In this document: positions 48,301 through 57,336 of the stretch, in pieces
How positions within the stretch are numbered: the first letter of the stretch is position 1
Layout of the letters: each line of letters begins with the position of its first letter
NCBI GenBank assembly: GCA_903930435.1
Contig: CAIYYN010000029.1
Coordinates: 62,001-126,000, forward strand
Length of the DNA stretch: 64,000 nt
Direction: 5' to 3'
Source of the DNA: an uncultured Hyphomicrobiales bacterium
GTDB taxonomy: Bacteria; Pseudomonadota; Alphaproteobacteria; Rhizobiales; Ancalomicrobiaceae
Program-made: the position numbers and the translations under genes
The notes under the pieces: model-generated
Told to the model about the DNA's origin: nothing
The model's database searches: none
The model's input: the letters and a program-made list of their open reading frames with translations, nothing else

Positions 48301-48774
48301 TGCCGCATAGGCTGCGAATGACGCCATATTCACCGGACCACCATTCTGGAACCAGTCCCAGATGCGACGCAAGTCGGGGATCGCGACGGTCGACGCCGTA
48401 TCAAGGCGCGGATCGTCGCGGTAATCACCGGGAACAATGGCCAGATGAATGCCCCGCGCCCGTGCAATCGACGCCAGTTCGTCCACTCCATAGCGCCAGT
48501 AATCGAGGCCGCCGAGCAACCGGACGATCACAACCCGTGCACCGGAAATGACTGAGTCGACATAGGTATCGACCGAAAACGGATGCTTCAGCAGATTGAG
48601 ATTGGCCAGCCGCAGCGTCGGCACGGTGGCGGCGGTATGCTGAAAGCAGCCCGCGACGGCTGCGAGATCGGAATCCGAGAACGACAGGAAGACGATGTCA
48701 GCAGCCGTTTGCCCGAGATCTCTCGCGGTCTCGGTGGCATCAAGCGACTGCACGTCCTCCACAATCAGGTGCAA
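45388..48774 (-). CDS. cobN: Cobaltochelatase subunit CobN
   Basis: 1128 residues. This is the large subunit of the ATP-dependent CobNST complex, which inserts cobalt into hydrogenobyrinic acid a,c-diamide. Family blocks include SGARVVIVRLLGGLDYWRYG, YPAKAGRTGYAVGLD, THGTLEWLPGKA and NPRWIAGQMRHGHRGAAEIA near the C-terminus. It is somewhat shorter than many CobN proteins (about 1250). The start is TTG 48774, after AAAGGAA; the N-terminus MHLIVED fits the family. It follows cobW by 11 bp and overlaps cobGH by 4 bp. CobS and CobT are not in this window. Confidence 0.96.
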   Translation of the reverse strand: MHLIVEDVQSLDATETARDLGQTAADIVFLSFSDSDLAAVAGCFQHTAATVPTLRLANLNLLKHPFSVDTYVDSVISGARVVIVRLLGGLDYWRYGVDELASIARARGIHLAIVPGDYRDDPRLDTASTVAIPDLRRIWDWFQNGGPVNMASFAAYAAALTGKCDEAVGRWTEPEAVGATGVFEAACRGTARGLKAGSQTPLALVLLYRSIMAAADTAPFPVLADALADRGLNVATRFVTSLKDPSVVAELGDWIATAKPDVILNSTAFSARLDDGTTVLDRADCPVIQVMLATSSRDAWAGSARGLSATDLAMNVVLPELDGRLITTAISFKAPAEQNPAFEFARLEHRPEADRIAHVADLAARWARLRGTPASERKLALVLSNYPAKAGRTGYAVGLDTAASIASIAEALRGAGYTLGAFPSDIIEVLEGRDATDSSYDAARPGLSLTRYKDLFAELPSDLQSAILAAHGDPNADFRFNVIQSGNLVIALQPDRGRAETRKTDAHDLTRPPGHAYVAFYFWLREIIGIDALVHLGTHGTLEWLPGKAVALDHASAPEAILGPVPVLYPFIVNNPGEAAQAKRRISAVTLGHLTPPLVEAGLSGETMEMEALLDEYTQAQALDPRRAKLLATTILDKARGSGLAEEIGLTDIADIHTSLQKLDARLCDIKEMRVGDGLHIFGRAPLVPQLSATTSFLSHLSGKSEAEIEALLTMSAAREISGLLAGLDGRFVAPGPAGAPSRGRLDVLPTGRNLASIDPRSIPTPTSYEIGKRAAAELMMRHAQDHGDWPKRLVVDLWASASLRTGGDNLSEALALIGVKPDWEVSTGRVIGFRILPQAKLDFPRVDVTLRISGLFRDMFPAAITLFDAAVQAVAALDEDDDFNPLAAARRAKGDSARIFGSAPGAHGAGGLATTVISEDGAAREDLGNAYLQATSHAFGISGEGLSDAFSERVRTADAYVHSQDMAEIDVLAGDAYIDHVGGFAAAAASLGSAPAIYMQDATNPDKPKTRTLKEDISRTVRARAANPRWIAGQMRHGHRGAAEIAEVVEAVYGFAVTAEAVTSPQFDLLFDATLGSEQVRTFLVDANPLAAQAIARAFDRASRRGYWISRRNSVAEILASIGEVAQ

Positions 48775-48785
48775 CGGGGTTCCTT

Positions 48786-49823
48786 TCAGGCAAGTAGTGC
48801 GGCGGTCACTGCGGACTGATCAAGGCCCTTCTGTCCGATCACGACGAGGCGGCTCGTGCGCGCCTCCCCCGGCTTCCAGGCGCGATCAAACTGATGGCGA
48901 AACCGATTGCCGACACCCTGCACCAACAGACGCATCGGCTTCGAGGCGACCGAAACAAAGCCCTTGATGCGCAGGACGTCAAAGTCGGACGCGACGGCGG
49001 CCAACCGTTCGATCAGCGCCTGCGGTTCGCGTGTTTCCGGCATTTCGACGATGAAGCTGTCGAAATCATCGTGGTCATGGCCTTCTTCGGCATCATGATG
49101 TGATTGACGGGCGAGAAGATCATCCTCGGCAGCGGCGCCCAGACCGAGCAGGATGGCGGCATCCAGCTGACCCTCACGGGTCTCGATGATCTTCACCGCG
49201 CGTGGCGTCGCAGCCCGGATTTCCCCGGCCACCCGCTCAAGCGTTCCGGCGTCGAGCAGGTCAGCCTTGTTGAGAACGATCAAGTCGGCACAAAGCAGCT
49301 GATCCTCGTAGACTTCTTCCAGGGGATTATCGTGATCGACCGACGCATCATCCTGCCGTTGCGCCGCAATCATCTCGGGACTGTCCGCGAACCGACCGGC
49401 TGCGACCGCCGCGCCATCCACGACTGCAATCACCCCGTCGACCGTGAGCTTCGCCCTGATTGGTGGCCAATCGAATGCCTTGACGAGCGGCTTCGGCAAG
49501 GCCAGCCCCGAGGTCTCCACGATGATGTGATCGGGGCGGTTGGGCAGTGCCAGCAAGGCTTCAATCGCCGGGATGAAATCATCCGCGACGGTGCAGCACA
49601 GGCATCCGTTTGCCAGTTCAACGATATTCTCTTCCGGGCAACTATCGATCCCGCACGAACGCAAGATGTCGCCATCCACGCCGACGTCACCAAACTCGTT
49701 GATCACGAGTGCCAGACGCCGTCCCCCGGCATTTTCAAGGATGTGCCGGATCATCGTCGTCTTGCCCGCGCCAAGGAAGCCGGTGACGATGGTGACGGGT
49801 GTTTTGGCGAGCGTTGCGGACAT
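48786..49823 (-). CDS. cobW: CobW-type metal-binding GTPase
   Basis: 345 residues. A G3E GTPase thought to deliver cobalt for cobalamin synthesis. Walker A is TGFLGAGKTT (14-23), the metal motif is NGCLCCTV (CxCC), guanine specificity is in LNKADLL, and a His/Asp-rich stretch (HHDAEEGHDHDD) lies before the C-terminal domain. ATG 49823 gives the family start; the extension to 49901 is rejected. It is second in the riboswitch-controlled operon. Confidence 0.95.
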   Translation of the reverse strand: MSATLAKTPVTIVTGFLGAGKTTMIRHILENAGGRRLALVINEFGDVGVDGDILRSCGIDSCPEENIVELANGCLCCTVADDFIPAIEALLALPNRPDHIIVETSGLALPKPLVKAFDWPPIRAKLTVDGVIAVVDGAAVAAGRFADSPEMIAAQRQDDASVDHDNPLEEVYEDQLLCADLIVLNKADLLDAGTLERVAGEIRAATPRAVKIIETREGQLDAAILLGLGAAAEDDLLARQSHHDAEEGHDHDDFDSFIVEMPETREPQALIERLAAVASDFDVLRIKGFVSVASKPMRLLVQGVGNRFRHQFDRAWKPGEARTSRLVVIGQKGLDQSAVTAALLA

Positions 49824-49866
49824 ATTGGTCTTTCCGTGGATATCAAAAATGGGGGATAGCTCTGGA

Positions 49867-50253
49867 TCATGCCGCCGATGGCGGCAGACGCGCGATGACA
49901 CCCTTTTTCAGGGCCTGCGGACGTTCCTTCCAGGGGATCAGTCCGTCGCTCGTTGCCGCAAACCGGGCCGCGCCGTCGAGAATGACGGCGGCAGAAACCT
50001 CGGGGGCTTCCTGTGCAAAATCGCCATAGACGTAGGTCCATTTGCCCGGTGCTGAAAAGCCGATGGTCACGGGCCGCTTGCAAACGCTCATGCAGTCGAC
50101 CGGGACGATGGTGACGTGCGGCGCACCGTCGGCAGTGGCAGCCTCAAGCAGGGCCGCATGCAAGCGCGCACCCGCACGGGCCTCGCGCGGCTCCAGCGCC
50201 TCGCCCTCGGCGCGGCACGACGTACAGACATGGATAGTGACAGCTTCAGTCAA
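49867..50253 (-). CDS. DUF1636 ferredoxin-like metal protein
   Basis: 128 residues. The motif pair HVCTSCRAEGE and VDCMSVCKRPVTIGF gives four cysteines in a thioredoxin/ferredoxin-like arrangement, the DUF1636 signature. Members commonly accompany cobW or cobalt genes, but the biochemical role is unknown. The start is taken as TTG 50253, because a perfect AGGAGG ends 5 bases upstream; a GTG at 50271 in frame would put that site inside the gene. It is the first gene after the cobalamin riboswitch. Confidence 0.85.
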   Translation of the reverse strand: MTEAVTIHVCTSCRAEGEALEPREARAGARLHAALLEAATADGAPHVTIVPVDCMSVCKRPVTIGFSAPGKWTYVYGDFAQEAPEVSAAVILDGAARFAATSDGLIPWKERPQALKKGVIARLPPSAA

Positions 50254-50299
50254 AACAATCCTCCTCGCCACCCCGCCGGCAGCGTCGATCAGGTATCTG

Positions 50300-50490
50300 G
50301 ATCACGGCAGGTCTCCTGGCTCACGGGTCACCGCGTCCCTGTCGCCTTCCCGTGGATCCCGGGGGATCACAGTGGCAGTTTGACAGGCACACTCGCCGCT
50401 TACAGTTGCGGGGGCAGCTGCGGCTTCTGGTCTGATCCTGGGGGACCCGACCGACCGCATTCCCTTTTCACCCTCTGAAGTAGAGGGACC
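50300..50490 (-). promoter_or_regulatory. Cobalamin (B12) riboswitch
   Basis: Read on the minus strand, the conserved pieces occur in the right order: AAAAGGGAA (50460-50468 region), GCTGCCCCCGCAACTGTAA (about 50398-50419), GCCACTG (50380-50386), GGGAAGGCG (50343-50351), and the B12 box AGCCAGGAGACCTGCC (50306-50321). It ends about 50 bases before the DUF1636 start. Adenosylcobalamin binding is expected to lower expression of the downstream cob genes. The ends are approximate. Confidence 0.96.
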
Positions 50491-50602
50491 GTAATCACTC
50501 GGGATTGTTAGGCGCATGCAGGCTGGCTGTCAACGCGAGGGGGAGATATTGCCCCGAAGCCGCTTCTGTGCGCAAAGAGAACCGGAATCGAGGGACCCCG
50601 CC

Positions 50603-51226
50603 ATGACCGCCAGCCAACTTACGCCGGAAGAGGAAGCCCGCCACAAGGCGAAGATGGCCAAGCGCAAGGCGGTTCAGGATGCCGAGGTTGCCTCCAAGAC
50701 AATTACCGAAAAGGGCCTGCTGATCGTCCACACCGGCTCCGGCAAGGGCAAGTCGACAGCCGCCTTCGGCCTGATCATGCGGGCGCTCGGCTATGACTGG
50801 CCGGTTGGTGTCGTCCAATATGTCAAGGGTGCCTGGGAGACAGGCGAGCGCAAGGTTCTGGCTCGTTTCCCCGATCTCGTTCAGTGGTATTCCATGGGCG
50901 AAGGCTTCACCTGGGAGACGCAGGACAAGGCGCGTGATATCGCGGCTGCGACCCGTGCCTGGGAAAAGACGAAAGAGCTCATGGCAGATCCGTCTATCCG
51001 TCTGCTCGTGCTCGACGAACTCAACATCGCGCTCCGATACGAGTTTTTGCCGCTGGATGAGGTCGTCGCCACATTGGCTACGCGCCGTCCGGATCTGCAC
51101 ATTGTTGTGACCGGTCGTAATGCGAAGCCGGAACTCATCGATATCGCCGACCTTGTAACCGAGATGACGCTCGTGAAGCATCATTTTGCCGCCGGGGTGA
51201 AGGCGCAGGTCGGGATCGAGTTCTGA
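50603..51226 (+). CDS. cobO: Cob(I)yrinic acid a,c-diamide adenosyltransferase
   Basis: 207 residues. It transfers the adenosyl group of ATP to cob(I)yrinic acid a,c-diamide (CobO/BtuR/CobA type). The P-loop is TGSGKGKST (44-52); [13 protein letters not shown] and [11 protein letters not shown] are family motifs. ATG 50603 ([15 protein letters not shown]) gives a normal length; the frame upstream to 50516 is not conserved-looking. It is divergent from the riboswitch operon and 2 bp before cobQ. Confidence 0.95.
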   Translation: MTASQLTPEEEARHKAKMAKRKAVQDAEVASKTITEKGLLIVHTGSGKGKSTAAFGLIMRALGYDWPVGVVQYVKGAWETGERKVLARFPDLVQWYSMGEGFTWETQDKARDIAAATRAWEKTKELMADPSIRLLVLDELNIALRYEFLPLDEVVATLATRRPDLHIVVTGRNAKPELIDIADLVTEMTLVKHHFAAGVKAQVGIEF

Positions 51227-51228
51227 TC

Positions 51229-52707
51229 ATGCCCGACACCGGCTCATCTCACGCAAAGGCCCTGATGTTTCAGGGGACCGGGTCCGACGTCGGCAAATCA
51301 TTGCTGGTGGCCGGATTGGCGCGGGCGTTTGCCAGTCGTGGCCTTCGCGTCAGGCCGTTCAAGCCGCAGAACATGTCCAACAATGCGGCGGTGACAGCCG
51401 ATGGCGGCGAAATCGGCCGTGCGCAAGCCCTGCAAGCCCGCGCCGCGCGTGTACCCCTAAGCGTCCACATGAACCCGGTTCTGCTGAAGCCGCAAAGCGA
51501 AATCGGATCGCAGGTGGTGGTTCAAGGCAAGGTGATCGGCAATGCGCTCGCCCGCGATTATCAGGCGATGAAGCCGCAGTTGATGGCGTCGGTCATGGAG
51601 AGCTACGCGAAGCTGCGGGCGGAGGCTGATCTCATCCTGATCGAGGGTGCGGGAAGTGCAGCCGAGATCAATCTCCGGGCAGGCGACATCGCCAACATGG
51701 GTTTCGCCCGCGCCGCCAACGTTCCGGTGGTCTTGATCGGTGACATCGATCGCGGTGGCGTGATCGCGCAGATTGTCGGGACGAAAGCCGTCATAGCTTC
51801 GGAGGATGCCGCGCAGGTCGTCGGCTTCATCGTCAACAAGTTCCGTGGCGATCCTGCCCTGTTCGCTGCTGGCATGGCGGCGATCGCGGATCATAGCGGC
51901 TGGCCTGCGCTCGGCCTGATCCCCTATTTCCGGGATGCGGCCCTGTTGCCTGCCGAAGACGGGATGGCCCTTCAGGCCAAGCGACAAACTGGCTCAGGCA
52001 CCATAACCATCACCGTTCCCGTGCTGCCGTCGATTTCCAATTTTGATGATCTCGATCCCCTTGCTGCCGAGCCAAATGTCCGCCTGATGATGCTCCGGCG
52101 CGGGGAGACGCTGCCGACCGAAACCGATCTGGTGATCCTGCCCGGCTCCAAGGCGACGATTGCCGATCTGGCTTACTTGCGTCGTGAGGGCTGGGACATC
52201 GACATTCTGGCCCATGCGCGGCGCGGTGGACGGGTCCTCGGCATCTGCGGCGGCTATCAGATGCTGGGCAAACACGTCGCCGATCTGCAGGGGATCGAGG
52301 GCCCCGCCGGTGCCGTCGAAGGCCTCGGTCTTCTCGATATCGAAACGGTGCTGACGGCGGACAAGACATTGCGATCCGTCTCGGGAACACTTGAACCAGA
52401 TCAAAACTTTTTCACCGGCTATGAGATGCATGTCGGCGAGACAAGCGGACCCGACTGTTCCCGTCCAGTGCTGCGTTTTGCCGATGGGCGGGCCGACGGC
52501 GCAATGTCACCCGATGGCCGCATTTCCGGTCACTATGTGCATGGGATCTTTCACGAAACCTCTGCTCGCAATGTCCTGCTCGGGAGCCTCGGCGGGGTGA
52601 CCTCCGGGCTCGATTTCGATGCTCGGATCGAGGCGACACTCGATGCATTGGCTGTTCACATTGCTGAACACGTCGATTTGGATGCACTTTTGGGTCTGGC
52701 GCGATAG
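51229..52707 (+). CDS. cobQ: Cobyric acid synthase
   Basis: 492 residues. It amidates the b, d, e and g carboxylates of adenosylcobyrinic a,c-diamide using glutamine and ATP. N-terminal: [35 protein letters not shown], and [15 protein letters not shown]-terminal amidotransferase: Cys in [12 protein letters not shown] and His in GHYVHGIFH. It starts 2 bp after cobO and ends 13 bp before the convergent DUF2161 gene. Confidence 0.97.
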   Translation: MPDTGSSHAKALMFQGTGSDVGKSLLVAGLARAFASRGLRVRPFKPQNMSNNAAVTADGGEIGRAQALQARAARVPLSVHMNPVLLKPQSEIGSQVVVQGKVIGNALARDYQAMKPQLMASVMESYAKLRAEADLILIEGAGSAAEINLRAGDIANMGFARAANVPVVLIGDIDRGGVIAQIVGTKAVIASEDAAQVVGFIVNKFRGDPALFAAGMAAIADHSGWPALGLIPYFRDAALLPAEDGMALQAKRQTGSGTITITVPVLPSISNFDDLDPLAAEPNVRLMMLRRGETLPTETDLVILPGSKATIADLAYLRREGWDIDILAHARRGGRVLGICGGYQMLGKHVADLQGIEGPAGAVEGLGLLDIETVLTADKTLRSVSGTLEPDQNFFTGYEMHVGETSGPDCSRPVLRFADGRADGAMSPDGRISGHYVHGIFHETSARNVLLGSLGGVTSGLDFDARIEATLDALAVHIAEHVDLDALLGLAR

Positions 52708-52720
52708 GAAATATAATGCA

Positions 52721-53482
52721 TCACGCAACGGACTGTTCTGTATTCTGAACGGTCTGAAGGGATGGCTCATTCGGCAGGTGATCAGCCCAGGTGATGAGTG
52801 CCGTACGTCCCGTTTCGGTCAGTTGATAGACTCCCCGCTCAACCTTCTCGAACCAGCCGTAGACATTGCCCTGAAGGATCTTTGGCGCATCGGGGATGAG
52901 GGGTTTCAGGTCTTTTGGTCGAGCAGGTGCAGCCAGCATGGCGAAGGCGCAAGCAAGGGCCTGCTGCCGGTAGGCGGTCATGATCGGGCGCTTGGTCGAG
53001 CCTCCGACTGCCGGATCACCCTTGCGGCGGCGATGTTCGCTGATGATCTTGGACCGTTTCGCCTTGTTTGGTCGCGGCTTCCACGGCACGGGCTCGACGA
53101 CGACCTCGATCTTGTCGGTCGCGGTGACGGCGAGTAGCCCGAACCCGAGCAGGCGGCAGAGTTTCTTGACCCGTGCGTCGCCCTCGCGGCCCCTGCCCCG
53201 CTTGGAGGCGCGCACGGCCAGCCAGACCTCATCCGCTGTCGATGTCCGCTCGACGGCCTGCAACACGAGTTCCAGCGTGAAGCTCTCCTTCAGTTCGCCG
53301 ATGATCACAGCAGCGGGTTCGCCGTCATCCAAGGCCACGATATCGCAGCCGCAAACCTCGCCCTTGACGACGAGGCCAGCGCTTTCCAGAAATCGTTTGA
53401 CGGGCAGATAGAGTGCGGTTTCCAAGTGGGGATCCGATTGGCGAGAATCACAGGTTTTGATGAGAATATCAGAGCGCTGCAT
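52721..53482 (-). CDS. DUF2161-family putative PD-(D/E)XK phosphodiesterase
   Basis: About 253 residues. The N-terminal third has LETALYLPVKRFLESAGLVVKGEV, GCDIVALDDGEPAAVIIGELK and LELVLQAVERT, in which Asp and the E-x-K form the PD-(D/E)XK nuclease-like core. The C-terminal part, from VPWKPRPNKAKRSKII on, is basic and then helical. The family is common in alphaproteobacteria; no activity is established that I know of. The start is uncertain (ATG 53482 chosen; open to 53536). It converges on cobQ. Confidence 0.8.
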   Translation of the reverse strand: MQRSDILIKTCDSRQSDPHLETALYLPVKRFLESAGLVVKGEVCGCDIVALDDGEPAAVIIGELKESFTLELVLQAVERTSTADEVWLAVRASKRGRGREGDARVKKLCRLLGFGLLAVTATDKIEVVVEPVPWKPRPNKAKRSKIISEHRRRKGDPAVGGSTKRPIMTAYRQQALACAFAMLAAPARPKDLKPLIPDAPKILQGNVYGWFEKVERGVYQLTETGRTALITWADHLPNEPSLQTVQNTEQSVA

Positions 53483-53623
53483 GTTTTCTGGCTGAACCAG
53501 CAGTACCTCGCCGAATTGTGCCTGCGGGCGCCTCACCCATAAACCGCTTGTCCCACACGTCCGTGGCCACTAACATGTCAGCTCGCGCATCCTGCGCTTT
53601 GATCCCATCCGAAAGGTCGTCCG

Positions 53624-54640
53624 ATGCGCGCTGCGGTTTGTCTTGAGCCAGGAAAACTCGTTCTTGATCAACGCAATACCCCTGCCCCACCACCGCCCGG
53701 CTGGGTCACGCTGGAGATTGCGCGGGTCGGCATCTGCGGCACCGACTACCATATCTTCGAGGGCAAGCATCCCTTCCTCGCCTACCCCCGCGTCATGGGA
53801 CACGAGTTGTCCGGACGCGTCGCCGTGCTGGGTGAAGGGGTGACGCTGGCTCCGGGATCGCTTCAGATCGTCAATCCCTATCTGTCCTGCGGAACCTGCG
53901 TCGCCTGCCGCAAGGGCAAGCCCAATTGCTGCATGCAGATCCAGGTGCTCGGTGTTCACGCTGATGGCGGCATGTGTGATCGTCTGAATGTTCCCGCCGG
54001 AAATCTCTATTCTGCAGGCGATCTGACAGCGCGCGATGCATCGATGGTCGAGTTTCTGGCAATCGGTGCCCATGCCGTGCGGCGCGCGCAACCGACTGCG
54101 GGAGATCGCGCGCTTGTGGTTGGCATCGGGCCGATTGGCCTCGGAGCTGCAATCTTCGCACGTATCGCCGGACTTGAGGTGACGTTGCTGGATTCCAGCG
54201 AAGAGCGCCTTGCATTTGCCCATGACAGGCTTGGCTTTCAGTCGACGGCATTGGTTGGCCCGGGCGTTGAAGACGGTCTGAAACGCATCACGGGCGGCGA
54301 CGGCTTTGATGTGATTTTCGATTGCACCGGCTTTGCAGGCTCCATTGAGGCCGGATTTACGCGCCTTGCCCACGGCGGCACTTACGTCTTGGTCAGCGTG
54401 GTCAAGGACACCATCTCATTTGCAGATCCGGAATTCCACAAGCGGGAGACAACCCTTGTCGGGAGCCGAAATGCGACGGCGGTCGATTTTCAGCATGTCG
54501 TCGACAGTATTTCGCGCGGACTGGTGCCGCTTGATGCGCTGGCAACGCACGCAGTTGCCTTTGAGGATGTGCCTGCCTTCATGGCCGAACGCGCGCACGA
54601 CAAGCGCGGTTTGATCAAGGCGATCATTGAGATCGCTTGA
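53624..54640 (+). CDS. Zinc-binding alcohol dehydrogenase (MDR family)
   Basis: 338 residues. A medium-chain dehydrogenase with catalytic zinc ligands in GICGTDYHIFEG and GHELSGRV, and the structural zinc cysteines in CGTCVACRKGKPNC. The Rossmann motif is VVGIGPIGLGAA. The order resembles sugar or sugar-acid dehydrogenases of the YjjN/galactonate group; the substrate is not determined. It might serve with the nearby DHDPS-family lyase and SorC regulator in a carbohydrate route, but a methyltransferase gene lies between. Confidence 0.9.
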   Translation: MRAAVCLEPGKLVLDQRNTPAPPPPGWVTLEIARVGICGTDYHIFEGKHPFLAYPRVMGHELSGRVAVLGEGVTLAPGSLQIVNPYLSCGTCVACRKGKPNCCMQIQVLGVHADGGMCDRLNVPAGNLYSAGDLTARDASMVEFLAIGAHAVRRAQPTAGDRALVVGIGPIGLGAAIFARIAGLEVTLLDSSEERLAFAHDRLGFQSTALVGPGVEDGLKRITGGDGFDVIFDCTGFAGSIEAGFTRLAHGGTYVLVSVVKDTISFADPEFHKRETTLVGSRNATAVDFQHVVDSISRGLVPLDALATHAVAFEDVPAFMAERAHDKRGLIKAIIEIA

Positions 54641-54786
54641 GCCACTCGGTTCGTCCTCTCGCTATCAGGTCGGTGCCCGGCGACGTGTCGGAGCGCCTTG
54701 CCATTCCCGACATCAAATGTTTGCATGGCGCTCCACGCAGATTCGGTTCGTCCCTCGCACGGTAACCGGATGATCTCGCGGACCGA

Positions 54787-55404
54787 ATGGATGAAACAGA
54801 GAGCGATATGCAACAGGTCTTGCATGTAGGCTGTGGCCAGAAGCGGAAGGCTGACTTGCCCGTCGGTTTCCGGGGGGATGACTGGGCCGAGATCCGCCTT
54901 GACATTGATCCGACTGTGAAACCGGACATTCTGGGCACCATCACGGACCTCTCTGGCATCTCAACCGCGAGCGTCGATGCGGTGTTCTCCTCGCACAATA
55001 TCGAGCACATCTATTTGCATGAGGTGCCCGTTGCCCTTGGGGAATTCAGGCGCGTCCTGACAGATGATGGCTTTCTGGTCATCACTTGCCCGGATCTGAA
55101 GTCAATTGCTGCGAGGGTCGCCACGGCGGATCTGACGGAACCGGCCTACATCTCGCAGAGTGGTCCGATAACCCCGCTCGACATGATCTATGGCCATGGC
55201 GCGGCCATTGCGGCTGGACATCATTACATGGCCCATCGCTGCGGCTTCACGCAGGACTCACTGATCAGATCGCTTGCGAGCGCAGGCTTTGCCTCGATTG
55301 CCGCGATTGAACGCGCCCAACGCTATGTCCTTTGGGCCGTGGCCTCCAAACGCAAGCGCACAAGCGCCGAAATGGACAGCCTGCGGGAGCAGTATTGTGC
55401 TTAG
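54787..55404 (+). CDS. SAM-dependent methyltransferase (type 11-like)
   Basis: 205 residues (198 if ATG 54808 is used). A class-I methyltransferase: motif I is VLHVGCGQ, the acidic strand-2 end is EIRLDIDP, and AVFSSHNIEHIYLHEVPVAL and FRRVLTDDGFLVIT follow. The C-terminal part is short. The substrate is unknown. The gene stands alone between the dehydrogenase (146-bp gap) and the lyase gene (163-bp gap). Confidence 0.85.
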   Translation: MDETESDMQQVLHVGCGQKRKADLPVGFRGDDWAEIRLDIDPTVKPDILGTITDLSGISTASVDAVFSSHNIEHIYLHEVPVALGEFRRVLTDDGFLVITCPDLKSIAARVATADLTEPAYISQSGPITPLDMIYGHGAAIAAGHHYMAHRCGFTQDSLIRSLASAGFASIAAIERAQRYVLWAVASKRKRTSAEMDSLREQYCA

Positions 55405-55567
55405 GGCATGAGGTGGCCGTCCTCAGTCTGAACGATATCACTCATAAATCTGCACGAAGCAGAGGTAGATTATTTTTGCTTCCTTTCACTGGTGATCATG
55501 GCTGAGTTTCTGCTACGAACGACTTCAAATTGCCAATGACGCTTTCCTGTTTCAATGAGGCCTCCCG

Positions 55568-56497
55568 ATGCTGCTCGATGCCACTGCTGCCGGTCTTTTC
55601 CCGATTGCGCCGACGCCATTTCGGGCGGACGGCAAGATCGATCACGGCTCGATTGATACGCTGATTGAAGGCTATCTGAAGGCTGGCGCGACGGGTGTCA
55701 CGGTTCTGGGGATCATGGGTGAAGCGCCAAAACTGGAACCGGATGAAGCTCTTGATCTCACAAAGCGCTTCATCGACGGATTTGGATACCTGCCGGTGAT
55801 TGTGGGCGTATCGGCACCGGGTCTTGCCGCCATGCGCTCGCTGGCGCGGGCTGTGATGGAACAAGGCGCTGCGGGCGTCATGATCGCGCCGCCGTCGCAT
55901 CTGCGCACCGATGATCAGATCACCGGCTATTACGCGCAGGCCGTTGAGGCCATCGGGACGGATATTCCCTTCGTCATTCAGGACTATCCGCTGACGTTGA
56001 CGGTGCAGATGACGCCGAAGGTGATCCGCCACATCGTCATGGCGCATCCCTCCTGCGTCATGCTCAAGCACGAGGATTGGCCGGGGCTGGAAAAGATCTC
56101 GACATTGCGTGGCTTCCAGAAGGATGGCTCGATGCGCGAGATCTCGATCTTGACCGGAAACGGCGGGCTGTTCCTCGATTTCGAGATGGAACGCGGCGCA
56201 GATGGTGCCATGACCGGCTATGCCTTTCCAGAAATGCTGAGCCGTGTCGTGGCCCTGCAAAAGGCTGGCAAGCGCGACGAAGCTCACGATCTCTTCGATG
56301 CCCATCTGCCGCTCTTGCGCTATGAGCAGCAGCAAGGTGCTGGTCTGGCGGTGCGCAAATACGTGATGATGCGGCGCGGATTGATTGCGTCGGATGCCCA
56401 ACGCAAGCCCGGCAGCGCGATTTCTGCGACAGCCAAGGCCGAAGTCGACTACCTGCTCGAGAGACTTGGACGCCTGGACCCAGTGTCGCGCCTCTGA
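55568..56497 (+). CDS. Dihydrodipicolinate synthase/N-acetylneuraminate lyase family aldolase
   Basis: 309 residues. A TIM-barrel class-I aldolase; the Schiff-base lysine is in CVMLKHEDWPG and the catalytic tyrosine in VIQDYPLTL. The GxxGE motif is GIMGEAPKL. The long PPSHLRTDDQ and FEMERGADGAMTGYAFPEM segments differ from DapA, so a sugar-acid dehydratase/aldolase or related role is more likely than lysine synthesis. It could act with the zinc dehydrogenase upstream. Confidence 0.88.
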   Translation: MLLDATAAGLFPIAPTPFRADGKIDHGSIDTLIEGYLKAGATGVTVLGIMGEAPKLEPDEALDLTKRFIDGFGYLPVIVGVSAPGLAAMRSLARAVMEQGAAGVMIAPPSHLRTDDQITGYYAQAVEAIGTDIPFVIQDYPLTLTVQMTPKVIRHIVMAHPSCVMLKHEDWPGLEKISTLRGFQKDGSMREISILTGNGGLFLDFEMERGADGAMTGYAFPEMLSRVVALQKAGKRDEAHDLFDAHLPLLRYEQQQGAGLAVRKYVMMRRGLIASDAQRKPGSAISATAKAEVDYLLERLGRLDPVSRL

Positions 56498-56582
56498 TCG
56501 AAGGCAGATAGCCCTTCAAATCCTGAAGCCTTCAAGGTAAGCTCCAACTGATTGGTTGGGCAACCGGGGTTGCGGGCGCGAC

Positions 56583-57302
56583 ATGCTGCGGGCAGGACTG
56601 AAATTTCTGATCAAGGACGCGCTGCGCGGCGCCCGATTTTCCATGCGGAAATCGAGCTTTGCCGCACAATCGGATGATTTTCCCGGGCGCAGCGAATTGA
56701 CCCGGATTGCCGATTCCGTCCTGACCTCGCTCGAGGAAACCGTGGTGACATTGCGCTATGGGTCCGATCAGGCCGAGGATATGATCCGGGTCGGGCTGGA
56801 TGGGTTCATTGGTCTGCGTGAGGCCATGGCGGCTCATGATTTCGATAGCCGCTTTGCCTCTGCCAGTTATCGTCTGACGAAGGGTATTCTCGCTCTGAGA
56901 CGGCAGGATGCGCTGTATCTCTCGGAACTGGCGGGCGCCACCGCCGCGCGCTCCTTGGTCAACAAGGCGCGGTCAGGCACCGAGCGCTGGTCGATTGCCC
57001 GGTTTTCGGCTGAAACGGCGCTGGCGCTGCTGAAATCTCAAACCATCCGCATTCCACCTGTCGGCGTGTCCGGAGCAGATATTTTCACGACTGAACCGGA
57101 ACGAGCTGCAGCCTTGACGCTTGGTCTGGTCGTGTGTGCGCGTTTGACCAAGGGCGATGGTCTCAATCCCGTCGATTGCGTGACCAGCGCCAGCGACATC
57201 GTGATCAGCCGGTATCAGCGCTTTTCCTCGGCGACGAACGATGCGCAGTCGGGAGACGCGCTTGCTGCCCTGTTCGCGGACATGGCGACATTCGTGCCCT
57301 GA
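56583..57302 (+). CDS. Protein of unknown function
   Basis: 239 residues; I do not recognise the family. The start MLRAGLKFLIKDALRGARFSM is basic and amphipathic. The rest looks mostly helical and soluble, with alternating hydrophobic heptads (LTRIADSVLTSLEETVVTL, DALYLSELAGATAARSLVNKA). No membrane segment, cysteine cluster or nucleotide motif is seen. Base composition and codon use match the surrounding genes, so it is likely real. It follows the aldolase by 85 bp and converges on the SorC regulator. Confidence 0.7.
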   Translation: MLRAGLKFLIKDALRGARFSMRKSSFAAQSDDFPGRSELTRIADSVLTSLEETVVTLRYGSDQAEDMIRVGLDGFIGLREAMAAHDFDSRFASASYRLTKGILALRRQDALYLSELAGATAARSLVNKARSGTERWSIARFSAETALALLKSQTIRIPPVGVSGADIFTTEPERAAALTLGLVVCARLTKGDGLNPVDCVTSASDIVISRYQRFSSATNDAQSGDALAALFADMATFVP

Positions 57303-57336
57303 AGCACCGCCTCGGTCCGATTGGCTGTTGAACCGG

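Noticed and set aside
54641-54786. Direct repeat CGGTTCGTCC occurring twice between the dehydrogenase and methyltransferase genes
   Set aside because: Only about 10 bp, with no further structure; probably chance.
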